A DNA stretch of 64,000 bases from Microbaculum sp051390635 (GCF_051390635.1 NZ_JBPODT010000004.1:186001-250000), one strand, 5' to 3'. Positions 8,314-16,990 are shown, numbered from the stretch's first letter. Translations and numbers: made by a program. Notes: generated by a model from the letters alone, not told the origin.

Positions 8314-9521
8314 GCCAGTTCCAGGGGCGGCGGGGCCAACGCCGCCGCGGGCGCCGGGTGATACACGCGCTGCGGCCGGCGCACGCCCTTGAGGCTGTAG
8401 GTCCCCACTTCGGCGAACCCGTGGTCGGCGTATTCGATGAAATCCTCGCTCGCCAGGATCGGATGCCCGAGATCACGGGTCAGCCCGTTGAGGCGGCTGC
8501 CGACATTCACGGCCTCGCCGATCACGGTGAAGTCGAGCCGGTCACGGCCGCCAACATTGCCGTAGAAGACCGCACCCACGTGCAGCGAGATCCCGACGGA
8601 CAGGTCGCCGGCGCAACAGGACATCTCGGTCTCGTTGATCTGCTCCAGCGCCTCAAGCGCGCCAAGGGCGGCCTCCACCGCGCTGTTGGCGGCCTCGCGC
8701 GCCTCGTGCTCGTTGGCGTAGGTGAAGATCGCCAGCACCGCGTCGCCGATGAACTTGAGGATCTCACCGCCGCGCGCCTCGACCGCCTCGGTCATGGCCT
8801 CGAAGTAGAAATCAAGCACGTCGACCAGCTCGCGCGGGCCGAACCGGCCCGACAGGTCGGTGAAGCCGCGCAGGTCGGAAAACCAGATCACCGCTTCGAT
8901 CTGCTGGCCGTCGCCGCGTCTGATCTCGCCGGCGAGCACGCGCGGGGCCGTCCGGCGGCCGATATAAGTGCTCAGGAGCGTCGTCGCGGACCGGCGGTGG
9001 GCGTGGATCTCGAACACCATGGCCACCGGGCTCAGGATCGAGTCGAATTGCGCGATATGGCCGTCCGAAAAGCCGTCCGGGTGCCGCGTTGCAAGCGTCA
9101 TCGACTTGTAGGAACCGTCCGAAAAGATGAGCGGAAAGGCGATGTAGTCCGTCGCGCCCTCCGCCCGCAGGTCGGCCAGGATGCCGTATTCGCCTGGCTC
9201 CGGCGTCGGGCTCACCGCCACGCGCACGGTCTCGCCCCGCGTATAGACGTCATACAGAGGGCTGTTGGTGAACATCGAGTCCTCGGCCAGCGCCTGCGGA
9301 AACTGGCGCATCGACACCCCCTCGCCTTCGACCCACAGCGTGCTTTCGGCGCGGATCAGGGGGTGCAGGATCGGAATGCCACTGGAAATCCGGTAGACTG
9401 GAATCCCCGTCGCGATGAGCTTTTCGCCGAGCGCTGCGATGAAGTCGCCGAGATCGGCGTTCCTGTGACCGTGGTCGAGAATCCAGTCGCGCAGGCCGAG
9501 ATCAACGGGTTGAGCAGTCAT
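8289..9521 (-). CDS. Class III adenylate/guanylate cyclase, soluble
   Basis: This is a 410-residue protein. The catalytic domain spans about 205-390 and keeps the key residues: first metal Asp in FSDLRGFT (214-221), Lys and second Asp in EILKFIGDAVLAIF (about 253-266), and the transition-state Asn and Arg in TVIGEAVNVGSRL. Lys in LKFIGD is the usual adenine-selecting residue, favouring ATP as substrate. Residues 1-200 show no membrane helix and may form a GAF-like sensory region. The gene is convergent with the MBL-fold gene and shares its last 25 bp. It is divergent from the ATP-grasp gene at 9616. Context suggests it supplies the ligand for the neighbouring cNMP-binding protein. Confidence 0.88.
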   Translation of the reverse strand: MTAQPVDLGLRDWILDHGHRNADLGDFIAALGEKLIATGIPVYRISSGIPILHPLIRAESTLWVEGEGVSMRQFPQALAEDSMFTNSPLYDVYTRGETVRVAVSPTPEPGEYGILADLRAEGATDYIAFPLIFSDGSYKSMTLATRHPDGFSDGHIAQFDSILSPVAMVFEIHAHRRSATTLLSTYIGRRTAPRVLAGEIRRGDGQQIEAVIWFSDLRGFTDLSGRFGPRELVDVLDFYFEAMTEAVEARGGEILKFIGDAVLAIFTYANEHEAREAANSAVEAALGALEALEQINETEMSCCAGDLSVGISLHVGAVFYGNVGGRDRLDFTVIGEAVNVGSRLNGLTRDLGHPILASEDFIEYADHGFAEVGTYSLKGVRRPQRVYHPAPAAALAPPPLELAQSAISRP

Positions 9522-9615
9522 TGGTGCATTCCTTTTTCGACCGACCGTTTGACCGGTAAGGGCCGATCAGGCTAGCACCGCACCATCGGAAAAACGGCGC
9601 GGGTCACTCCAATCT

Positions 9616-10563
9616 ATGCCCAATCTCGTCCTCGTCCACTGGCCGGAGCGGCAGGCTCTCGAAGATTTCAACGAGATCGCGCGGCGGATCGAAGAGCGTG
9701 CCCCGGAGATAGGTGTGCTCATCGCCGAGAGCAAGAACGACGACCCCGAGCTGGCCGAAAAAGCCGCACAGAAGCCCACGGTCGTCGTCTCGATGATGGA
9801 GATCCGGCGTTTTCGCGTGAAGCACGGAACGATCTTCGAGGGCAAAGACCTGCCGAAAAGCGTTCAATACGCGCGGTATCGCGCCGCCGGCATCCCGGTT
9901 CCGGACTGGGAGGTGATCACACCCGACACGAGGCTCGACCCGAAGGACTGGGGCCCCTACGTCATCGTCAAGCCGGATCTCGCGCGAAAGGCGGCCGGTA
10001 TCGTCATCAAAAAGACCGGCCGGGTGCGCTTCGCCGCGCCGGAAACCTATCCGGAGGAGCATCCGGGCCGGACTTCGCCGATGATCGCGCAGAAATTCGT
10101 CTACACCGGCCGTTGGGCGAATCACTATCGCGTCACCACGCTATTCGGCCGCACGCTGTTCGCGGTGCGCTGCGAGGCCGACCACGGCTTCCGGCCGCTG
10201 GAATCGCGCGACGGGTTCGCCGGTGCCGCCGGGGTCGGCGGCGCGCCGGTCGTCTCCAACAAGAAAAGTTCGCACTACACGCTCGCCTACGACGCGGACG
10301 TGATCGCGCTCGGCGAAAAGGCGCATTCGGCCTTTCCCGAAATCCCGCTGCTGGGCCACGATATCGTCCGCGACGCCGACACAGGCGAGCTGTTCGTCCT
10401 GGAAAGCAACACGCGCGGCGACGTCTGGCTTCTGTCGTCGGGCACCGGCCGCAGCCTGCAGCGCGCCAACGGCTTCGACCTCTACAGCCAGTTCGACGCG
10501 CTGGAGGTGGCCACCGAAGCGCTGATCGACAAGGTGCGCGCGGTTTGCGGCCCCGAATCGTGA
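9616..10563 (+). CDS. RimK-like ATP-grasp domain protein
   Basis: This is a 315-residue protein. After a Rossmann-like N-terminal part (MPNLVLVHWPERQ), the centre shows ATP-grasp features: YVIVKPDLARKAAGIVIKK (lysine-bearing nucleotide-binding strand), IAQKFVYTG (hinge) and, near the end, GHDIVRDADTGELFVLESN, which supplies the acidic and Asn metal ligands typical of ATP-grasp ligases. These enzymes join a carboxylate to an amine or thiol using ATP. The substrates here are unknown. It is divergent from the cyclase gene, with 94 bp between them, and has no co-directional partner closer than the cytochrome gene 137 bp downstream. A link to the cyclic-nucleotide locus is only positional. Confidence 0.72.
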   Translation: MPNLVLVHWPERQALEDFNEIARRIEERAPEIGVLIAESKNDDPELAEKAAQKPTVVVSMMEIRRFRVKHGTIFEGKDLPKSVQYARYRAAGIPVPDWEVITPDTRLDPKDWGPYVIVKPDLARKAAGIVIKKTGRVRFAAPETYPEEHPGRTSPMIAQKFVYTGRWANHYRVTTLFGRTLFAVRCEADHGFRPLESRDGFAGAAGVGGAPVVSNKKSSHYTLAYDADVIALGEKAHSAFPEIPLLGHDIVRDADTGELFVLESNTRGDVWLLSSGTGRSLQRANGFDLYSQFDALEVATEALIDKVRAVCGPES

Positions 10564-10700
10564 AACGGATCTGGGAAACGGGATCCCGCAAGGACGCCTG
10601 AGCCCCGGTCCGCTTCCTCTATTTCGCCTTTTGCCTTCTCCATTCTAACCTCGCCTATGCGATCCGCCGCGATTCGGTTGCCGGCGGAAGGAGACAAACG

Positions 10701-11027
10701 ATGAAGTACCTGACGACCGTCGCGGTCCTCGCCGGCCTGCTGACGACCGGGGCGGCCCTCGCCGAGGACGATCCGCAGGCTGGTCACAAACTGGTCGAGG
10801 AAAACTGCGCGCGGTGCCATGCCGTCGAGACAACCGGAGAAAGCCCGAACCCGGACGCGCCCCCCTTCCGCACGTTTTCGAAGAAATGGCCGCTGGAGAA
10901 CCTCGAGGAAGCCCTCGCGGAAGGCATCGTCGTCGGCCATCAGGGCGTCGACATGCCCGAGTTCGTGTTCGAGCCCGACCAGATTTCCGATATCATCGCC
11001 TATCTCGGCACGCTGAACGAAACCTAG
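10701..11027 (+). CDS. Small periplasmic class I cytochrome c
   Basis: This is a 108-residue protein with a Sec signal peptide (LTTVAVLAGLLTTGAALA, cleavage near residue 21). The single heme-binding motif CARCH is at about 36-40. A Met in DMPEF (about 86) is the likely sixth heme ligand, followed by the usual C-terminal helix ISDIIAYLGTL. The size fits a mono-heme electron carrier of the cytochrome c class I fold, working in the periplasm. The ribosome binding site is strong (gcggaaggagacaaacg). The next gene, mmcB, starts 8 bp after its stop, so the two may be cotranscribed, although their functions are unrelated. Confidence 0.88.
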   Translation: MKYLTTVAVLAGLLTTGAALAEDDPQAGHKLVEENCARCHAVETTGESPNPDAPPFRTFSKKWPLENLEEALAEGIVVGHQGVDMPEFVFEPDQISDIIAYLGTLNET

Positions 11028-11034
11028 AGCTGCG

Positions 11035-11520
11035 ATGATCGGACCGAGCGCAGAGGACCTGCTGAGCGACGGCCGCCAGTCGGAAACCGCGCTTTCTGTG
11101 CAACGCGGCACCGGGCGGCTGTTGCGCACGCTCGGTTTCTCGATCGTCACCGAGATGCCGCTCGCCTCGGGCCGGCGGGCCGATATCGTCGCGCTGTCGC
11201 AGGCCGGCGACGTCTGGATCGTCGAAATCAAGTCGAGCCTCGCCGACCTGAGGGCCGACGGAAAATGGCCCGACTACCGCTGGCATTGCGACCGGCTCTA
11301 TTTCGCCGCGCCGCCCGAACTTGGCCGCGACATCTTCCCGCAAGACGCGGGCTTCATCGCGGCGGATTCCTACGGCGCGGAGATCCTCGACGAAGCGCCC
11401 GAGCACCGGCTGGCAGGCCCGACCCGCAAGGCGATGACGCTTCGCTTCGCCCGGCTGGCGGCCCTCAGGCTGCACAGCCTCGCCGACCCGGCCGCCCGCT
11501 TCGACGAAGGCAGCCTTTAG
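11035..11520 (+). CDS. mmcB: MmcB family DNA repair protein
   Basis: This is a 161-residue protein matching the MmcB/DUF2188-like nuclease-fold family of Alphaproteobacteria (PF06319). The segment GRRADIVAL...VWIVEIKSSLADLRAD carries the Asp and the Glu-x-Lys of a PD-(D/E)xK-type nuclease core. DYRWHCDRLYFA follows, as is usual in this family. In Caulobacter, mmcB is SOS-induced and contributes to mitomycin C resistance, which is known for the family and not visible here. I saw no clear LexA box before the gene. It follows the cytochrome c gene by 8 bp and may be cotranscribed with it. Confidence 0.85.
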   Translation: MIGPSAEDLLSDGRQSETALSVQRGTGRLLRTLGFSIVTEMPLASGRRADIVALSQAGDVWIVEIKSSLADLRADGKWPDYRWHCDRLYFAAPPELGRDIFPQDAGFIAADSYGAEILDEAPEHRLAGPTRKAMTLRFARLAALRLHSLADPAARFDEGSL

Positions 11521-11542
11521 AAAAGCAAGCTGAGAGGACGCC

Positions 11543-12289
11543 ATGCCCAAGACCATCCTGATCACCGGCGGAAGCCGCGGCATCGGCGCTGCGTGCGCGC
11601 GGCTCGCCGGTGCGCGCGGCTGGTCGGTCGCCGTCAACTATGCCGGCAACGACGCCGCCGCCGCCGAGACGGTCCGAGCCGTGGAGGCGGCCGGCGGCAA
11701 GGCGATCGCGATCAAGGGCAACGTGGCGGAGGAGACCGACGTCATCCGGATGTTCGACGAAACCGAGACGGCGTTCGGCCGGCCGGACGGCGTGGTCAAC
11801 AATGCCGGCATCGTCCGCACCAGCGCGAAGATCGTCGACATGGACACGGAGAGCACCAGAAAGCTGTTCGATATCAACGTGTTCGGTGCCTTCCTGGTGG
11901 CCCGAGAGGCGGCGCGACGGATGGCGACATCGCGCGGCGGCAGCGGCGGCTCGCTGGTCAACATGTCGTCCGCGGCGGCGCGGCTGGGCGGCGCCGGCGA
12001 AATGACCGACTACGCCGCCTCGAAGGGCGCGATCGACACGCTGACGCTCGGCCTGTCGAAGGAGCTCGGCCCCGAGGGCATCCGCGTCAACGCCATCCGC
12101 CCCGGCCTGATAGAGACCGAAATCCATAACGATTCCGGGGATATGAACCGAATAAGCAGGCTCGTTCCCGGTGTGCCGATGGGCCGGGCGGGCTCGGCGG
12201 AGGAGGTTGCCGAGACCGTGATCTGGCTCCTCGACGACGCCTCGTCCTATGTGAACGGGGCGCTCATCGACGTCACCGGCGGGCGCTAG
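11543..12289 (+). CDS. SDR family oxidoreductase
   Basis: This is a 248-residue short-chain dehydrogenase/reductase of classical type. The dinucleotide-binding motif ITGGSRGIGAA is at about 6-16, NNAGIV at about 85-90, the catalytic Ser in VNMSSAAA, and the Tyr-Lys pair in YAASKGAIDTL. The C-terminal GALIDVTGGR is typical of the family. The basic residue after the glycine motif (NYAGND, no early Asp) fits NADP(H) better than NAD(H), weakly. The enzyme should reduce or oxidise a carbonyl/hydroxyl substrate; glucose/ribitol-type or 3-oxoacyl substrates are both possible. It lies between mmcB and a lytic transglycosylase on the same strand with short gaps, preceded by gagagg. Confidence 0.85.
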   Translation: MPKTILITGGSRGIGAACARLAGARGWSVAVNYAGNDAAAAETVRAVEAAGGKAIAIKGNVAEETDVIRMFDETETAFGRPDGVVNNAGIVRTSAKIVDMDTESTRKLFDINVFGAFLVAREAARRMATSRGGSGGSLVNMSSAAARLGGAGEMTDYAASKGAIDTLTLGLSKELGPEGIRVNAIRPGLIETEIHNDSGDMNRISRLVPGVPMGRAGSAEEVAETVIWLLDDASSYVNGALIDVTGGR

Positions 12290-12318
12290 GGCGCGGCCGG
12301 CCGAAGGGGATAAGCACG

Positions 12319-13575
12319 ATGCCCAATCTCGACCGCAGGATCGTCCGACGCGCCAGCCCGAAGGTCGTCATGGCCGTCGTCTTGACCGTCATCTCGGTCG
12401 TCGCGGGGTCGGGTCCGGCGTCGGCTCAGTCGGATGCCGGATTTCGCGACTGGCTGACGGCGCGGGTGTGGCCCGACGCGCGCGCCCAGGACGTCTCGCA
12501 GGCGACCTTCGCGGCGGCGACCGCGGGACTTTCGCCCGACTGGAAGCTGCCCGATCTCGGCAAGCCCGGCCAGCCGCCGAAGATCAACTGGCAATCCGAG
12601 TTCTCGGCGCCCGGCCGTTACCTGTCGGAGGACAAGATCGCGCCGCTGGTCTCGATCGGGCGGGCGCAGATGAAGCAATGGGCCTCCGTGCTCGCCGCGA
12701 TCGAAAAGCGCTACGGCGTGCCGAAGGAGATCGTGGTGGCGATCTGGGGCCGGGAATCCGCCTTCGGCCGCGCCGCGATTCCGAAATCGGCGATCCGCAC
12801 GCTGGCCACCCAGGCCTATGCCGGCACGCGCCGCGACCTGTTCTATCCCGAGCTGATCGCCGCGCTGAAGATCCTGGAGGGCGATCACATCCCGCTTGCC
12901 GAGATGAAGAGCTCGATCGCCGGCGCGCTCGGCCAGCCGCAGTTCCTGCCGTCGAAATATCTCTCCTACGCCGTCGACTTCGACGGTGACGGCCGACGCG
13001 ACATCTGGCGGTCGGTGCCGGACACGCTTGCCTCCATCGCCAACTACCTGAAGCAGCACGGCTGGCAGAGCGGCCGGCACTGGGGCCACGAGGCGCGGGT
13101 GCCGGACACGGTCAACTGCGCCGTCGAGGGCCCCGAGCAGCCCTATCCGCTGACCGACTGGACCAAGGCCGGCGTCACCCGCGCCGACGGCGCCGCACTA
13201 CCCGGCAACGGCGGCGACAAGCGCCACCTGATGATGCCGGCGGGGCGGCTCGGCCCGGCCTTCATCGTGTCGTGGAACTTCTATGTCCTGAAGGAATACA
13301 ACGAGTCCGACCTCTACGCCCTGTTCGTCGGCCACGTCTCCGACCGGCTCAGCGGCGCCCCGCCGATCGCCGGCACGTGGAACACCGTGGCCGGCTTCCG
13401 GCGCGGCGACGTGCGCGCCATGCAGGAGCGGCTCGTCGCCAAGGGCTTCGACGTCGGCGGCGCCGATGGCCTGGTGGGCTTCAAGACCCGCACCGCGATC
13501 GGCCTGTGGCAACGCCAGAACGGCCTCGCCCCCACCTGCTTTCCCGATGCCAGGCTGATCGGCGCGATCCGATAG
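12319..13575 (+). CDS. Lytic murein transglycosylase, MltB family, with peptidoglycan-binding domain
   Basis: This is a 418-residue protein with an extended signal peptide (VVMAVVLTVISVVAG...ASAQ). The SLT_2/MltB catalytic domain follows. The active-site Glu is in IWGRESAFGR (about residue 150), with GALGQPQFLPSKYLSYAVDFDGDGRRDIW downstream, the family hallmark. Residues about 350-418 form a PG_binding_1 domain (FRRGDVRAMQERLVAKGFDVGGADGLVG). It cleaves the MurNAc-GlcNAc bond of peptidoglycan in the periplasm, releasing 1,6-anhydro products. No lipobox is seen, so it is probably soluble rather than a lipoprotein. Convergent with the nucleoside phosphorylase gene, 23 bp apart. Confidence 0.9.
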   Translation: MPNLDRRIVRRASPKVVMAVVLTVISVVAGSGPASAQSDAGFRDWLTARVWPDARAQDVSQATFAAATAGLSPDWKLPDLGKPGQPPKINWQSEFSAPGRYLSEDKIAPLVSIGRAQMKQWASVLAAIEKRYGVPKEIVVAIWGRESAFGRAAIPKSAIRTLATQAYAGTRRDLFYPELIAALKILEGDHIPLAEMKSSIAGALGQPQFLPSKYLSYAVDFDGDGRRDIWRSVPDTLASIANYLKQHGWQSGRHWGHEARVPDTVNCAVEGPEQPYPLTDWTKAGVTRADGAALPGNGGDKRHLMMPAGRLGPAFIVSWNFYVLKEYNESDLYALFVGHVSDRLSGAPPIAGTWNTVAGFRRGDVRAMQERLVAKGFDVGGADGLVGFKTRTAIGLWQRQNGLAPTCFPDARLIGAIR

Positions 13576-13598
13576 GGCGGGCGTCAGGCGGGCGGGTA

Positions 13599-14381
13599 TC
13601 AGGCCAGGGCCGCCGCGATCGCCTCCAGGACGGCGAGCGCATCGCGGGCGCCGCCGAACTCGCCTTTCTCGAAATCGTCGCCGGCCTGCCCCATGGTGTT
13701 GGTGACATGGGCGAGGCAGAGGACGCGCGCGCCCTTCGCCCGCGCGAAGGCATAGAGCGCGGCGGCTTCCATCTCGACGGCGAGAATGCCCCGGTCGCGG
13801 GCCGCCTCGACGGCCACGGCGGTCTCGCGGAACGGCGCGTCGGTCGTCCAGCTCGCGCCGGTCGGCGCGGGCAGGCCGCGCCCGCCCAGCGCCCGCGCGG
13901 CGGCCTCGACGAGGTCCGGGTCGGCGTCGGCGAACTCGGCCGGCGCGGCATAGTGATAGCTCGTTCCCTCGTCGCGCAGCGCCCGGTCGATGATGACGAA
14001 ATACGGCGTCGGCCCGGCGGGGACGATCTGGCCGGCCGAGGTCACGCTGAGCAGCAACCGGCAACCGCTGGCGAAAAGTTGCTCGGCCACGAGAACCGCG
14101 TAGGAGGCGCCGACCGCCCGCCCGACGATGCCGGCGGTGCGCCCGGCGAGCGGAAACAGCGCGAGCCGCGAGTGATAGCAGGGCCAATCATCAAATGCCG
14201 TCGCCTGCCCGGTCTCGGCGAGCAGGTCGACGATATCGCCGTCGGGGTCGAGGATGCAGACCGGGGGCACGTCCACCGACGCCAGCCGTTTCTGCCGCCG
14301 CGCCTCCCGCAACAGTGCGCCCGGCTCGAATACGGACGGCGCGGCGGGGTGCTTGTTGCGCAGGATCGGCGGCAGGGCCAT
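13599..14381 (-). CDS. Nucleoside phosphorylase family protein
   Basis: This is a 260-residue PNP/UDP phosphorylase-fold protein. Visible motifs are the central LLSVTSAGQIVP and the C-terminal AVEMEAAALYAFARAKG. The Met-Glu pair of the latter contacts ribose in this superfamily. It should catalyse reversible phosphorolysis of a nucleoside to base and ribose-1-phosphate, or act as an AMP/MTA nucleosidase-like enzyme; the base cannot be assigned. The ATG at 14381 has GGAAG upstream. The upstream side is the long palindrome-rich non-coding block, and the downstream side is convergent with the lytic transglycosylase gene. Confidence 0.82.
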   Translation of the reverse strand: MALPPILRNKHPAAPSVFEPGALLREARRQKRLASVDVPPVCILDPDGDIVDLLAETGQATAFDDWPCYHSRLALFPLAGRTAGIVGRAVGASYAVLVAEQLFASGCRLLLSVTSAGQIVPAGPTPYFVIIDRALRDEGTSYHYAAPAEFADADPDLVEAAARALGGRGLPAPTGASWTTDAPFRETAVAVEAARDRGILAVEMEAAALYAFARAKGARVLCLAHVTNTMGQAGDDFEKGEFGGARDALAVLEAIAAALA

Positions 14382-14503
14382 GGTCTTCCGCTCCGGGTTC
14401 GGCGTGGGCCGGATGGCGAAGACTAGCGCGAAGCGGAAGACGCCATAAGGCCTTCCGCGACGCTCATCGCTCCGTGCGCCGGCCCTGCTTTCGACATTAG
14501 CGA

Positions 14504-15149
14504 CAATGCCGCGCGGATGGGCCGGATGGGTCCCGGATCACGTCCGGGACACGCAGCTTGTGTTTGTCGCGTCGACCGTGCCCCATGAACAGAGGCGTGC
14601 CCTGGACTTGATCCAGGGCCCATTGGGCGGTTGCCAATTGTTCCCTTCTGTCATGCCCGGACTTGTTCCGGGCATCCATGGCCATCGGCGTTGGTACCAG
14701 AACGCGGGCGTCGGTGGTCATGGATTGCCGGGTCAGGCCCGGCAATGACGTAGAGACGATACGCGGATGGCGTTGGCCGGCCCCGATGCAATATCGGTCG
14801 CAATGCCGCGCGGGTGGGCCGGATGGGTCCCGGATCACGTCCGGGACACGCAGCTTGTGTTTGTCGCGTCGGCCGTGCCCCATGAACAGAGGCGTGCCCT
14901 GGACTTGATCCAGGGCCCATTGGGCGGTTGCCAATTGTTCCCTTCTGTCATGCCCGGACTTGTTCCGGGCATCCATGGCCATCGGCGTTGGTACCAGAAC
15001 GCGGGCGTCGGTGGTCATGGATTGCCGGGTCAGGCCCGGCAATGACGTAGAGACGATACGCGGATGGCGTTGGCCGGCCCCGATGCAATATCGGTCGCAA
15101 TGCCGTGCGGGTGGGCCGGATGGGTCCCGGATCACGTCCGGGACACGCG
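14504..15149. repeat. 297-bp tandem repeat, about 2.2 copies, non-coding
   Basis: Copy 1 is 14504-14800, copy 2 is 14801-15097 and a partial third copy runs to about 15149, with only a few base differences. Each full unit contains four different short palindromes, for example 14531-14549 (tcccgga/tccggga arms), 14600-14618 (ccctgga/tccaggg), 14653-14675 (atgcccgg/ccgggcat) and 14724-14746 (attgccggg/cccggcaat). The latter types resemble dispersed intergenic palindromic elements of Rhizobiales. The whole gap from 14382 to 15559 has no convincing gene; open frames in it simply follow the repeats. Confidence 0.9.
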
Positions 15150-15191
15150 GCTGGTCGGGGGGCACGGCCGATCGCCGAACACCGGCCGCGT

Positions 15192-15386
15192 GCTCCGGGC
15201 CTGCCCCGGAGCCGAGGGAGCCTGGGGCTCGGAGCCTAGGGAGCCAAGGGCCCCTGCCGAAGACCAAGGCCTGCGTCCCGCATCGCAAGACCCTCTCCGT
15301 TCTCTACGTCATGCCCGGGCTTGACCCGGGCATCGCGTGCCACACGCCCGAGATGGCCGGGACCACCCCCGGATCACGTCCGGGGG
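15192..15386. repeat. Further intergenic palindromic elements
   Basis: After the tandem block the gap holds three more palindromes: 15192-15212 (gctccgg...ccggagc), 15311-15333 (atgcccggg...cccgggcat, perfect) and 15366-15386 (cccccgga...tccggggg). The middle one closely matches elements seen again at 56446-56468. They look like REP-type dispersed repeats rather than terminators, because no T-tract follows. Confidence 0.75.
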
Positions 15387-15559
15387 CTGAAGGCCCACCG
15401 GCAATGACGTGAAGGGAGCAAGCGGAAGGCGCCTACGCTCTCCGCTTTCGCGGCGACCGCCGCCGATCCCGTGTCGGCTCCGGTTATGCGTGCCCTGTCA
15501 TGCGGCTATGATCGGGGCGTGCCCGCCCGACCGGCCGGCCCAGACTCGGACCCGATCAC

Positions 15560-16978
15560 ATGACCGACATACCCGATCCGACCTTCGGCTCGCTCATCCG
15601 GCACTTCCGGCAGACGGAGGACGCGAGCCGGAGCCCGGAGGCCGACCGCTATGTGCGCGAGGCGCTGGAGCGCAACAAGCGCGAGGGCCTCGTCCTCGCG
15701 GTCAAGACACGCTGGATCGCGCTCGCCGCCGTCGGCGCCCTGACCGCCGTGCTCAACTGGGGCTGGGACCAGATCTACTACGAAGCGCTGCTCTTGGGCT
15801 TCGCGCTTATCGGCTGGGCGCAGCTGCGGCTCGGTCGCGCCGGCCGCTCGCCCGCCGAACTGTTCCTGATGTTCTGCGACCTGTCGCTGTTGACCTTCAT
15901 GCTGCTGGTTCCCAACCCGTTCAGCGACGAGACGCGCCCACTGGCGATGCAGTACCGCTTCGACGGCTTCATCTATTTCTTCGTGCTGCTCGCCGGCGGC
16001 ACGATCAGCTATTCCTGGCGCACCATCGTCGCCATGGGCACCTGGACCACCGGCGTGTGGATGACGGCCCTGGTCATCATGCTGCTGCAGCCAGTCCGGT
16101 TTCCGGAGCTCAGTACCGCGGCGGCCCAGGCCTTCGCCGGATTTCCGGAACTGATCCGTCGTCTCGACCCCAACGCAATGGAGATTTCCAACCGCATTCA
16201 GGAGGTGGTCGTCTTCCTGATCGTCGCCTCGGTCCTTGCGCTCGGCGTGCGCCGGGCCAACCACCTGGTGCTGCATCACGTTGCCGTCGAGCGCGAACGC
16301 GCAAACCTGGCCCGCTATTTCTCGCCGAACGTGGTCGAGGACCTGGCCCGCAACGACCAGTCGCTGAAGCAGGTGCGTTCCCAGAAGATCGCCGTGCTGT
16401 TCGTCGATATCGTCGGCTTCACCAGCTTCGCCGAGGGGCGCGATCCGGTCGACATCATCCGAACCCTACGCGATTTCCACGGGTTCATGGAAACCGAGGT
16501 CTTCCGCCACGAGGGAACGCTCGACAAGTATCTGGGCGACGGGCTGATGGCGACCTTCGGCACGCCCATCGCCGGCGGGAGCGACGCCAGCAACGCCCTG
16601 CGCTGCGCCCGTGCCATGCTGCGCGCCGGGGCCGAGTGGAACCGCGCCCGCGCCGGGCGCGGCGAGCCGCAGATCGTCATCAGCGTCGGCCTGCACTACG
16701 GCGTCGCGGTCCTCGGCGACATCGGCACCACCCGGCTCGAGTTCGCGGTGATCGGCTCTACCGTCAACGTGGCGAGCCGGCTCGAAGGCATGACCCGCTC
16801 CTTCGGCGTTCCGCTCGTGGTCAGCGACGACCTGCTGGCCCGCGTCCATGACGAGGCGCGCTGTGGCGGAGACGACATCGCCGGCTTCGAGAAGCGCCCG
16901 GCCCAGATGGTGCGCGGGCTCGCCCACCCGCTAGACCTGTGGACGCTGGACGCGGGCGTGGCTGCGGGGACCGCCTGA
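15560..16978 (+). CDS. Membrane-anchored class III adenylate/guanylate cyclase
   Basis: This is a 472-residue protein. Residues about 45-235 contain about six hydrophobic helices (WIALAAVGALTAVLNWGW, LLLGFALIGWAQL, LFLMFCDLSLLTFMLLV, FDGFIYFFVLLAGGTI, VWMTALVIMLL, VVVFLIVASVLALGV). A short linker YFSPNVVEDLA leads to the catalytic domain (about 270-455). Catalytic residues are present: LFVDIVGFTSF (first metal Asp), GTLDKYLGDGLMATFG (Lys and second Asp) and FAVIGSTVNVASRLE (Asn, Arg). It makes a cyclic nucleotide, probably cAMP, at the inner membrane in response to an unknown signal. It is the second cyclase within 8 kb and is convergent with the DNA glycosylase gene, 12 bp apart. Confidence 0.88.
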   Translation: MTDIPDPTFGSLIRHFRQTEDASRSPEADRYVREALERNKREGLVLAVKTRWIALAAVGALTAVLNWGWDQIYYEALLLGFALIGWAQLRLGRAGRSPAELFLMFCDLSLLTFMLLVPNPFSDETRPLAMQYRFDGFIYFFVLLAGGTISYSWRTIVAMGTWTTGVWMTALVIMLLQPVRFPELSTAAAQAFAGFPELIRRLDPNAMEISNRIQEVVVFLIVASVLALGVRRANHLVLHHVAVERERANLARYFSPNVVEDLARNDQSLKQVRSQKIAVLFVDIVGFTSFAEGRDPVDIIRTLRDFHGFMETEVFRHEGTLDKYLGDGLMATFGTPIAGGSDASNALRCARAMLRAGAEWNRARAGRGEPQIVISVGLHYGVAVLGDIGTTRLEFAVIGSTVNVASRLEGMTRSFGVPLVVSDDLLARVHDEARCGGDDIAGFEKRPAQMVRGLAHPLDLWTLDAGVAAGTA

Positions 16979-16990
16979 CGCGGAACGGCG

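Noticed and set aside
14504..15420. CRISPR array or insertion sequence in the repeat block
   Set aside because: Repeats are 297 bp and directly abutting, with no unique spacers, no cas genes, no transposase and no terminal inverted repeats with target duplication.
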